From CAZPNX01 sp964518765 (GTDB lineage: Bacteria; Edwardsbacteria; AC1; EtOH8), in the NCBI GenBank assembly GCA_964518765.1, contig CAZFJC010000029.1:1-25962 (forward strand): 25,962 nucleotides of DNA, given 5' to 3'. The notes beneath the pieces were generated by a model. It saw only the letters and a list, made by a program, of their open reading frames with translations, was not told the DNA's origin and ran no database searches. The translations under genes were made by a program, and so were the position numbers. Each line of letters begins with the position of its first letter. Position 1 is the stretch's first letter. Positions 9,001 to 15,373 of the stretch are shown here, in pieces.

Positions 9001-9874
9001 CGGCGACGACGGCCGGGTGGTGGTGGCCCTGCCCTTCGGCTTCAACTGGTACGGCGCCAGCTACACCCAGATATCTGTCTGCGGCAACGCCTGGGTAGGT
9101 TTGGGATCGGTTGCGGCGCCGACCTACTACGAAACGCACGTCCACCTGCCGAGCAACGCCAGCGACGTCCCGCGGCCGGCGGTGTTCGCTCTATGGGACG
9201 ACGTGGACCCCAGCGCCTCCGGCGGCTGGGTGGGCTACTGGCACGACGCGGCCAACCACCGCTTCATCGTCCAGTACGACTCGGTGACATTCTACGGCAC
9301 CAACACCTACCGCAACTCCTTCCAGGTGATCTTCTACGATTCCACCGGAAGCGATGCCAGCGGCTGCCTGGACCACGACATCATCCTGCTGTACAAAAAA
9401 TGGCAGGATCGGGGGGAGAGCGGCATCGGCTGCCAGAACGCGGCCGGAACCTCGGGCCTGGATCTGTACTTCGACGGCGCGGCCGGCTCAAGCGGCAATC
9501 TGGTGGGCTTCTATCCCCAGAAGGCGTTGAGGATCACGCGTCAGCCCGAGGCGCCGGCCGGGGTGGAGAGCCCCTCGGGTCCGTCCGAGCTGCCGGTCCG
9601 ATTCGAGCTGGGGACGGCCTATCCCAATCCACTACGCAGCTCGACCACCATCAGGTTCGGGCTGCCTAAGGAGACCAGGGTGGAGCTGGGGATATACAAC
9701 ATCGTGGGACAGAGGGTGGCCACCCTGGCGCAGGGAGTGCAGCCGGCCGGGCGCCACAGCGTCACCTGGAACGGCCGGTCCGCCGACGGACAGAAGGTGT
9801 CGGCCGGGGTCTACCTGGTGCGGATGGCCACCCCGGAGTTCAGCGGGACCAGAAAGCTGACAGTCCTTAGATAG
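6077..9874 (+). CDS. Secreted gingipain-type (C25) cysteine endopeptidase with C-terminal sorting domain
   Basis: This is 1265 residues starting at GTG, with AGAAAGG (6061-6067) 9 nt upstream. The signal peptide is MKSAIVALAVLLAAQSVWAG. Residues 20-225 are a C25-type propeptide with the motif NPVRYNPATKKLHF. Residues 227-605 are the catalytic domain, with the likely dyad H460 (GHWVGHGDENG) and C495 (SIACFTGAFD). An Ig/carboxypeptidase-regulatory-like module follows at 606-705. Two CARDB-like modules at 706-930 each carry a GN.DG/GNGRLDPNE-type motif. A beta-sandwich at 931-1155 (YYAVEDSDGVSRAP, LPFGFNWYG) is shared with the next gene. The sorting domain is at 1174-1265 (YPNP, GVYLVRM, ends LTVLR). 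It is an extracellular endopeptidase; Arg or Lys specificity cannot be read from the sequence. It is probably in one unit with the M14 gene 96 bp downstream. Synonymous codons shift towards G-ending after about 8270. Confidence 0.93.
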   Translation: MKSAIVALAVLLAAQSVWAGELIHQVSFDPKDLAIENVDGRQTVSLRGLPAYGPSGAPRLPRLVQQISIPAGAVVTGVEVASSDVIELEGTYDVIPAQKSVPLPMPGKTFDIKTVEPDLAIYDRNALYPERQAEALSTGSLGGYRIGHVAVNPVRYNPATKKLHFAKRLTLRISYQENRAEATIPTAFQQSLFAGQARELVANPNDVERFAPRVERQASKALPAGEYRSVIISGLAAYDTVFARLAAWHTKKGWRDTVVSTAYIYANYSGYDNIERVRNFIIDARNTWGVVNVLLAGQGDDLNSGQNLVPARHAYYTNCGAGYYPDENQIPSDLYYADLDGTWDADGDHTYGELSDNVNMYADVFVGRAPVLNVAGAQNFVNKTLNYEKSNPGTHIKKMLLPSAILWSSYEERPTQRAIAAMTPAGWLDDSLFERNGTLSQSAMVASMNDGRGLGHWVGHGDENGIYMGSAYYTSSNADAASNGDKQGVHTSIACFTGAFDEVSGGDCMAEHIINRAGGGAVGVHMNSRYGWGAYVGSGYVMGPSEMIDTTFMCNILRRGVAAQGQVLAMAKNSWVPYADSSDEFDMMRWCLYELNCFGDPALPILTEQPIALTVDHPSTVLIGYNSWTVTVTDPTKAPVRGALVCLMTETMDTYLYDTTDASGQVTLHPTPAAAGQVMHVTVTARNHQPYEGTATVIAPTGPYVTHLRHTLSDASGNNDGIANPGETVRLPTWVINYGTATANNVVGKLRTSSPNGSVTADSAYTFGDIAAGDSAYYAAGFGVYINPADTNGMTIPLTLECRDANDSAWTSSFSLTVGTGVLAYNGRAIGGNGRLDPNEAAGMAISLKNDGLGYSENTQAILRCSDARITVTDSMAGYGTIAPGAAGTSGTDSFLLSVGAMPPGTSVGFTLAMRCDGVPERLYSWNETVGDLRYSPAGPDGGGYYAVEDSDGVSRAPIYSWQNIRGAGGTQVTPGDDGRVVVALPFGFNWYGASYTQISVCGNAWVGLGSVAAPTYYETHVHLPSNASDVPRPAVFALWDDVDPSASGGWVGYWHDAANHRFIVQYDSVTFYGTNTYRNSFQVIFYDSTGSDASGCLDHDIILLYKKWQDRGESGIGCQNAAGTSGLDLYFDGAAGSSGNLVGFYPQKALRITRQPEAPAGVESPSGPSELPVRFELGTAYPNPLRSSTTIRFGLPKETRVELGIYNIVGQRVATLAQGVQPAGRHSVTWNGRSADGQKVSAGVYLVRMATPEFSGTRKLTVLR
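9695..9852 (+). repeat. Sorting-domain DNA repeat, copy in the first C25 gene (pairs with 12302-12459)
   Basis: By direct comparison, 155 of 158 bases are identical to 12302-12459 in the adjacent M14 gene. The segment encodes the second half of the sorting domain. Identity at synonymous positions is too high for ordinary divergence of old paralogs and suggests recent duplication or gene conversion. Confidence 0.9.
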
Positions 9875-9902
9875 AGGACAGATAATCTGTTTAAGCCAAA
9901 AT

Positions 9903-9932
9903 GTCGGCGCCCGGTTTATCCCGGGCGCCGAC
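9903..9932. terminator. Perfect GC-rich hairpin between the C25 and M14 genes
   Basis: GTCGGCGCCCGG (9903-9914) pairs perfectly with CCGGGCGCCGAC (9921-9932) around the 6-nt loop TTTATC. No run of T follows on the plus strand, so it may be a partial terminator, an mRNA-stabilising hairpin for the upstream C25 transcript, or a processing site. I see no promoter between it and the M14 start at 9971. Confidence 0.5.
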
Positions 9933-9970
9933 GCACTACAAACAGCTAATCCATAGATTCAGAGAATGCC

Positions 9971-12481
9971 ATGAGGTTTTTAGGTTTGGCCCTGGCGGTG
10001 TCGGCTTCCTGCGCCTCGCTGGCCGGCGCTCAGACACAGCAGATCTTCGTGCACACTACGACTCTCGAGCCGCTGGGGCCGATGATAGGATCAGGCGATA
10101 TCGAGGTGATGGTGGTCAAGAAGGGGGCCGGCTTCGAGGGCTTCGCCGACAAGGCCGCGGTCGAACTGCTGGAGAAGCAGGGGTACCGGGTGGATATACT
10201 CAACCCGGATTACGAGGCATATTTGAGGGACCTGCTCCGGGACAGCAAGCAGACCTTCGGCGCCTACTACACCTTCGCCGAGGCGGTGGCCGAGCTTAAC
10301 AACATCCACAGCCTCTACCCGGCCATCACCTCGGCCCCGGAATCCATCGGCACCAGCCACGAGGGGCGGACTGTCTGGGCCCTCAAGGTATCCTCCAGCC
10401 CCGGCTCCAACAACGGCAAGCCTGGGGTGCTGTACAACGGCGTCCACCATGCCCGGGAGCCCATCACCTGCTCCATCTGCCTGGGGTTGGCCAAGTATCT
10501 ATGCCAGAACTACGGGATCGACTCGCTGGCCACCTGGCTGGTGGACAACCGGCAGATCTGGATAATCCCGGTTCTCAACCCGGACGGCTACGTCTACAAT
10601 GAGACAGACCCCGGAGGCAGCTGGCGGAAGAACAGGCGCAACAACGGCGGCGGCACCTACGGTGTCGACCCGAACCGCAACTACACCTACATGTGGGGCT
10701 GTGACAACAACGGCTCCAGCCCCGACCCGGCCAGCGAGACCTACCGCGGCCCCTCGGCCGGCTCTGAGCCGGAGACCCAGGCCATAATGGATTTCGCCAT
10801 CCAGAAGGGCTATTTCAAGATGGACCTGAACTACCACAGCTACGGAAACCTCTGGATGTACCCCTGGGGGCACACCACCAGCCCCACCCCGGACAGCGGT
10901 CTGTTCGGCGACCTGGCCAGGGAGGCGGCGGCCTTCAACGGCTACGAGGCCGGACAGAGCTCGGTGATTCTCTACTACGTCAACGGCGACGCCAAGGACT
11001 GGTTCTACGGGGAGCAGGGGCTCAAGCCCAAGTGCTACAACTTCACGGTGGAGGTGGGGGAGAACTTTTGGCAGGCGGTCTCCGACACCAACGTCATCGT
11101 CCAGCAGTTCAACGAGAACCTGATGCCCAACCTGGTCTGCGCCCAAGCGGCCGGGTTGTACCTGGCCCATCAAAGTCAAAGAGTAACCGGGGGGAACGGC
11201 AACCTCGCGCTGGATCCCGGGGAGACCGCCCAACTGATAGTGGCCCTGAAGAACAAGTCGCTGTATGACACGGCCCGGACAGTGGAGGCGCTGCTGTCCA
11301 GCACCGATTCCTATATAAATATAGTTACAACGCAGACGGCTTATCCGGACCTCGGCCTGCGGAAGTCGGCCGAGAACATAGACCAGCCCTTCGTGGTGGA
11401 GCTTGACAGCGCCTGCCCCAACGGCCATGCCATACCCTTCAACCTGCGGCTGACAGCCGCCGACGGCTACGCCTCGACCGACACCTTTAGCGTCATTGCC
11501 GGCCTGGCCGATATGCGCTATATGCCGACGCCGGACAACGCGGGGACGCCGGTGTACTACGCGGTTGAGGACTCGGACGCAGTCTCCCGTGCTCCGGAGT
11601 ATCAATGGATGGATATCCGGGGCCTGGGGACGCAGCTGTTGGGGCTTAACGGGGACGACCAGACGCAGGGGTGCACGCTGCCGTTCACCTTCCGGTGGTA
11701 CGGGACGAACTACAGCCAGCTGAGCGTGTGTTCGAACGGGTGGGTGGCGTTCGGGACGACTACGGCGACGAGCTACAGCAACACGGGGATCCCGAGCGGG
11801 ACGCGGACGGAACCGATCGTGTTTCCGTTCTGGGACGACCTGACGGCCAGCGGCTCGTGGGTGGGGTACTACCATGACGCGGCCAACGGGCGTTTCATCG
11901 TGGAATACGATAGCGTGGCCTACCTTGGGAGTTCGAACCGGATGAAGTTCCAGCTGATCTATTACGACTCGACGGCCTCTCATCCGTACTACGACGTGGT
12001 GGTGCAGTACGCCATCCACAACGGGGCCCAGACGGATTACAGCGTGGGGTTCCAGCAGAACGGGACGGTGGGATGCCAGCTGTACTACGACGGGGCGGTG
12101 GCCTCTACCTTCCTGGGGATGCACAGCCAGAAGGCGGTGCGGATCACGCGGACGCCCGAGGCGACCGGGGTTTCCGGTGAACCTCAGGCCCAGGCGGTCC
12201 CGGCCAGTTTCAGCCTGGGGGCAGCCTACCCCAACCCCTTGCGGGGCTCGACCACCATCAGCTTCGGGCTGCCTAAGGATTCGAAAGTCGAGCTGGGGGT
12301 GTACAACATCGTGGGACAGAGGGTGGCCACCCTGGCGCAGGGAGTGCTGCCGGCCGGGCGCCACAGCGTCACCTGGAACGGCCGGTCCGCCGACGGCCAG
12401 AAGGTGGCGGCCGGGGTCTACCTGGTGCGGATGGCCACCCCGGAGTTCAGCGGGACCAGGAAATTGACGGTGCTAAGGTAG
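9971..12481 (+). CDS. Secreted M14A-like zinc carboxypeptidase with CARDB-like, beta-sandwich and sorting domains
   Basis: This is 836 residues with a signal peptide at about 1-20 (MRFLGLALAVSASCASLAGA). Residues 21-97 look like a short prodomain. The catalytic domain spans about 98-395. The zinc ligands are H160 and E163 (VHHARE) and H289 (LNYHSYG), and the catalytic Glu is E361 (FTVEVGE). Substrate-binding motifs are present as WRKNRRNN and DPNRNY. Residues 398-510 form a CARDB-like module (GNGNLALDPGE). Residues 514-726 are the same beta-sandwich as in the upstream C25 peptidase (YYAVEDSDAVSRAP, LPFTFRWYG). The sorting domain is at 745-836, ending LTVLR. It removes C-terminal residues from peptides outside the cell; the preferred residue is not evident. 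It follows the C25 gene by 96 bp with no visible promoter. Only a weak AGAGA precedes the ATG. Confidence 0.93.
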   Translation: MRFLGLALAVSASCASLAGAQTQQIFVHTTTLEPLGPMIGSGDIEVMVVKKGAGFEGFADKAAVELLEKQGYRVDILNPDYEAYLRDLLRDSKQTFGAYYTFAEAVAELNNIHSLYPAITSAPESIGTSHEGRTVWALKVSSSPGSNNGKPGVLYNGVHHAREPITCSICLGLAKYLCQNYGIDSLATWLVDNRQIWIIPVLNPDGYVYNETDPGGSWRKNRRNNGGGTYGVDPNRNYTYMWGCDNNGSSPDPASETYRGPSAGSEPETQAIMDFAIQKGYFKMDLNYHSYGNLWMYPWGHTTSPTPDSGLFGDLAREAAAFNGYEAGQSSVILYYVNGDAKDWFYGEQGLKPKCYNFTVEVGENFWQAVSDTNVIVQQFNENLMPNLVCAQAAGLYLAHQSQRVTGGNGNLALDPGETAQLIVALKNKSLYDTARTVEALLSSTDSYINIVTTQTAYPDLGLRKSAENIDQPFVVELDSACPNGHAIPFNLRLTAADGYASTDTFSVIAGLADMRYMPTPDNAGTPVYYAVEDSDAVSRAPEYQWMDIRGLGTQLLGLNGDDQTQGCTLPFTFRWYGTNYSQLSVCSNGWVAFGTTTATSYSNTGIPSGTRTEPIVFPFWDDLTASGSWVGYYHDAANGRFIVEYDSVAYLGSSNRMKFQLIYYDSTASHPYYDVVVQYAIHNGAQTDYSVGFQQNGTVGCQLYYDGAVASTFLGMHSQKAVRITRTPEATGVSGEPQAQAVPASFSLGAAYPNPLRGSTTISFGLPKDSKVELGVYNIVGQRVATLAQGVLPAGRHSVTWNGRSADGQKVAAGVYLVRMATPEFSGTRKLTVLR
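12209..12357 (+). repeat. Sorting-domain DNA repeat, copy in the first M14 gene (pairs with 20120-20268)
   Basis: 147 of 149 bases are identical to 20120-20268 in the second C25 gene, almost 8 kb away. Similarity stops sharply after CCGGCCGG in both copies. From there this gene matches the first C25 gene instead. Confidence 0.9.
12302..12459 (+). repeat. Sorting-domain DNA repeat, second block in the first M14 gene (pairs with 9695-9852)
   Basis: 155 of 158 bases match 9695-9852. This block overlaps the block shared with 20120-20268 by 56 bp (12302-12357), so this gene end is a mosaic of the other two. Confidence 0.9.
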
Positions 12482-12575
12482 CCCAACCCCTTGTTCCCCT
12501 TCCCTCCTTTTAGTTTTCAGGCAGGATGATTTACTTAGGACTGGTTAAGAGAAGGAGGCGGGGGGTAGGCGATCA

Positions 12576-12624
12576 TTTGACAGGGTTTCGACTACTTCGA
12601 AATGCAGGAGCAGATCCTGTCAAA
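12576..12624. repeat. Nested inverted repeat in the intergenic region before the membrane/spermidine-synthase gene
   Basis: TTTGACAGG (12576-12584) pairs with CCTGTCAAA (12616-12624), and inside it TTTCGA (12586-12591) pairs with TCGAAA (12597-12602). The rest of the 226-bp gap 12482-12707 contains no gene that I can see and no convincing promoter. It may be a folded RNA element, or the remnant of a palindromic intergenic repeat family. Confidence 0.45.
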
Positions 12625-12707
12625 GCGCTCGGTACAAGTCAGCTCAACCCCAGGCCCAGGTGATCGTTCGGCACTAGCCCTTCGATAGACCTTTCGACCT
12701 GTCATCA

Positions 12708-15242
12708 ATGAAGGCAAGGCCTGTAGAAAACCAATCGGGAAAAAACAGCGTCGTGCTGCTGGGGGCGTCCCTGGCCATGGCTGGCTTCCTGACCATGGCC
12801 TACGAGGTCTCTTGGCAAAGGATGCTGTCTCTGGCGTTGGGGGCCACCCTGCGCTCCTCGGCCCTGGTGCTTTCGTGCTACATGCTGGGCATGGGCCTGG
12901 GCTCCTGGCTCATCGGAAAACTGGCCGACAGGGAGGCAATCCCATCAAAGCTCATCGCCTGGCTGCATTGGGCCATGGCCGTCTCCGGCTTGTGGGGGAT
13001 GGGACTGCTCTCTCTGATACCCCTTGTCTACCGATCGATCCAAAACGGCTTGGCCGTGGAGCTGGCAGTACACCTGTTGGCGGTGGCCGCGCTATTGCCC
13101 GGAGCAACAGCATGCGGAGGGATGCTGCCAGCCACGGCCAGCGCCCAAATCGCCGACCGGAGGGGGCTGGGAACCGGCATCGGGCTCCTATACTCCCTGG
13201 AAGCTTTGGGAAGCATGATTGGGGTGGCGGCTGCGGGATTCCTGCTCATCCGGTATCTGGGACAGACCGGCACGCTGGGCTTGTGCCTGGCGCTGAACCT
13301 AGCTGTCGGAACGATTCTCTGGAAGCGCCAGCCGGGGCGGAGGGCAGAGGTCGAGATAGGGAAGAAAAAGGAGAAACTCCACCGCTCAGCAAGGTGGGAC
13401 GCGAAGCTGCTGGCCATCGCCCTGGCGCTAGGGTTCGTCGGCATGAGCCTGCAGGTCGTTTGGAATCGAGCGGTCAGGATCTACCTGCCCAACAGCTCCT
13501 ATACCTTCACCACGGTGGCGGCCGTCTATCTGGCCGGGCTTTTCGCGGGAAACCTCGCCTTTAGGGCGGCCGCCGACCGCCTGAGGCGCCTGGATGCCTG
13601 GTTGTTTTTCGGCCTGACAGTCCTCTCGGTATCCATCGCCATGGGCGTTCCGCTTTTAGCCAGGGTGCCGGGCCTTTTCCTCTTTCCCTGGGCTGGGCTG
13701 TTTTTTCAGCCGGCGGTCAGGATATTCCTGCCCCCGTTGCTGGTGACCGTCGGTCTGGCCTTCGTCCCCACCGCACTGATGGGGTTCTCCTCGCCCCTGG
13801 CCTGCCGCCTCTATGCCGACCGGGCCGGCGGGGTGGGGGGCGATGTCGGCCTGTGGCGCGGGATCAACACCCTGGGCTCGGCCTTGGGTCCGGCCGCCGC
13901 CGGCCTAGCGCTGCTGCCGCTGGTCGGCGTCTCCAGGTCGGTCTGGCTGATGGCCGGGCTGGCGGCCCTGGCGGCGACGGCGGCCGCAGGGCTTTGCCGC
14001 AACTGGCGGGCCAGGGCTTTTCTGGCGGGAGGCCTGGCGGCCGTCAGCCTGATCCTCACTTTGGCCCAGTCACCGGTGATGGTCCTGCCGCCATCGCTGC
14101 ATCGTGAGCAGGGATGGGGTGGGCAGGCGGGCGGGCCTCCAGCGAGGAAGGACCGGGTGGTCTTCTACCGGGAGACGGCCGAGGGCACGGTCATAGTAAC
14201 CGAGGACGACCGCACCGGCATCAGGGCGTGCTTTGTCAACAACAGCGCGGTGGTGGGCACCACCTATGATGCCATCAAGGCGGTCAAGATGCTGGGTCAC
14301 CTGCCAGCCCTGCTGGGAAACCGACCGCAGCGGGCCCTGGTGATCGGATTCGGCACCGGGGTGACCGCGGCCACGGTGGCCTCGCACTCTTCGGTGGAGG
14401 AGGTGGACTGCGTGGAGATCACGCCCGGGGTCAGAATGGCGGCGCCGTTCTTCACGGAGTTCAACCGGGGCGTAACCGCCAACCCCAAGATCAGGTTCAT
14501 AGACGGCGACGGCCGGACTTACCTGAACCGTTGCCGGAAAAAATACGACTTGATCTCCGCCGACCCCACCCACCCCACTCTGGGCTGCGCCCAGCTCTAC
14601 ACCCAGGACTACTTCCAGCTCTGCCGACGCCGGCTTTCCCCAGGCGGCGTCATCTGCCAGTACCTGCCTTTCCATGGCCTGACCGAGTCCGAGTTCGCCG
14701 GGGCGGTGGCCGCCTTTACCTCGGTCTTTCCCCATTCCGGCCTGTGGCTGGGACATTCCCATGGGGTGCTGGTGGGCTCGGCCGAACGCCTGCAGTTAGA
14801 TTTTTCGGTCTGGAGCAAGAGGGTGGCATCGCTGGACGATCCGCTTTTCTACAAGAATCCACATGCCCTGGCCGCCAGCCTGCTGCTGGACGAGGAGGGT
14901 ATTGCCCGGCTGATATCCGGCCGCAGCCCCTGCACCGACGACCGGAACTTCTTGGAATATTTCGATCCGGCGGCCAAGGATCAGGTCAACTGGGAGAGAA
15001 ACCTCTCCCAGGCCCGGTCACACTCCACAGAAGAGGTATCAATTTTTTCGGCTGTGGACGACAGCATGCTGCTGGCCCGCTATCGGGCGGGACAGAGGAT
15101 CTTCCTGGACGGATTGGCGGCCCAGAACCGGGGCGATCTCCCGGGCATGCTGAAGGCCATGAGGAAAGCGGTGGAAACCGTTCCGGAGAACGAGGAGTTC
15201 CGCTTCCTGATGGAGCAGGAGGCCCGCCGGCTCCCCCGCTAG
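12708..15242 (+). CDS. Membrane protein with fused spermidine-synthase-like domain (fused MFS/spermidine synthase family)
   Basis: This is 844 residues. It is the only complete gene in the rightward array without a signal peptide or sorting domain. The N-terminal half (about 15-452) is a string of hydrophobic helices beginning AYEVSWQRMLSLALGATLRS and CYMLGMGLGSWLIGKLADR, typical of the fused family. The C-terminal domain (about 460-740) has a Rossmann nucleotide-binding motif G547-F-G-T-G551, an acidic strand end (VDCVEITP), and DPTHP at 619-623 followed by LYTQDYF. In true spermidine synthases this segment has a second Asp; here it is His622, so polyamine synthesis is doubtful. A charged helical tail ends the protein. 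There is no Shine-Dalgarno before the ATG, and the frame is closed by TAG at 12675. The substrate is unknown, and its link to the proteases is by position only. Confidence 0.87.
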   Translation: MKARPVENQSGKNSVVLLGASLAMAGFLTMAYEVSWQRMLSLALGATLRSSALVLSCYMLGMGLGSWLIGKLADREAIPSKLIAWLHWAMAVSGLWGMGLLSLIPLVYRSIQNGLAVELAVHLLAVAALLPGATACGGMLPATASAQIADRRGLGTGIGLLYSLEALGSMIGVAAAGFLLIRYLGQTGTLGLCLALNLAVGTILWKRQPGRRAEVEIGKKKEKLHRSARWDAKLLAIALALGFVGMSLQVVWNRAVRIYLPNSSYTFTTVAAVYLAGLFAGNLAFRAAADRLRRLDAWLFFGLTVLSVSIAMGVPLLARVPGLFLFPWAGLFFQPAVRIFLPPLLVTVGLAFVPTALMGFSSPLACRLYADRAGGVGGDVGLWRGINTLGSALGPAAAGLALLPLVGVSRSVWLMAGLAALAATAAAGLCRNWRARAFLAGGLAAVSLILTLAQSPVMVLPPSLHREQGWGGQAGGPPARKDRVVFYRETAEGTVIVTEDDRTGIRACFVNNSAVVGTTYDAIKAVKMLGHLPALLGNRPQRALVIGFGTGVTAATVASHSSVEEVDCVEITPGVRMAAPFFTEFNRGVTANPKIRFIDGDGRTYLNRCRKKYDLISADPTHPTLGCAQLYTQDYFQLCRRRLSPGGVICQYLPFHGLTESEFAGAVAAFTSVFPHSGLWLGHSHGVLVGSAERLQLDFSVWSKRVASLDDPLFYKNPHALAASLLLDEEGIARLISGRSPCTDDRNFLEYFDPAAKDQVNWERNLSQARSHSTEEVSIFSAVDDSMLLARYRAGQRIFLDGLAAQNRGDLPGMLKAMRKAVETVPENEEFRFLMEQEARRLPR

Positions 15243-15282
15243 CCGGGTAAGGTTTTAACCCATGGACCGATGGGCGAAAATA

Positions 15283-15298
15283 ATGCAAAATTTTGCAT
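15283..15298. promoter_or_regulatory. 16-bp perfect palindrome, possible operator
   Basis: ATGCAAAATTTTGCAT lies immediately upstream of the -35 box for the second C25 gene. A third half-site, TTTTGCAT (15312-15319), lies between the -35 and -10 boxes. This layout suits a dimeric repressor or activator. The same TTTTGCA core recurs at 6031-6042. Confidence 0.5.
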
Positions 15299-15306
15299 CA
15301 ATTCTA

Positions 15307-15334
15307 TTGACTTTTGCATAAAAAAGGGTAAAAT
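15307..15334 (+). promoter_or_regulatory. Sigma70-type promoter for the second C25 peptidase gene
   Basis: The boxes are TTGACT (15307-15312), a 16-nt spacer, and TAAAAT (15329-15334). It lies in a short AT-rich gap and is followed by a strong ribosome site AGGAGG (15364-15369) before the ATG at 15374. Confidence 0.65.
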
Positions 15335-15373
15335 TAAAGGTCGAACCTTCAATCCCATCTATTAGGAGGAACC

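Noticed and set aside
6338..9145. Long minus-strand open frame (935 codons) opposite the first C25 gene
   Set aside because: It is the antisense shadow of a GC-rich gene: low-complexity R/H/G/V-rich translation, no signal or domain, and no ribosome site, while the plus strand has full C25 motifs.
10499..12364. Minus-strand open frame (621 codons) opposite the first M14 gene
   Set aside because: Its translation shares fragments with the other antisense frame at the sorting domain only because the plus-strand DNA is repeated; it has no recognisable protein features.
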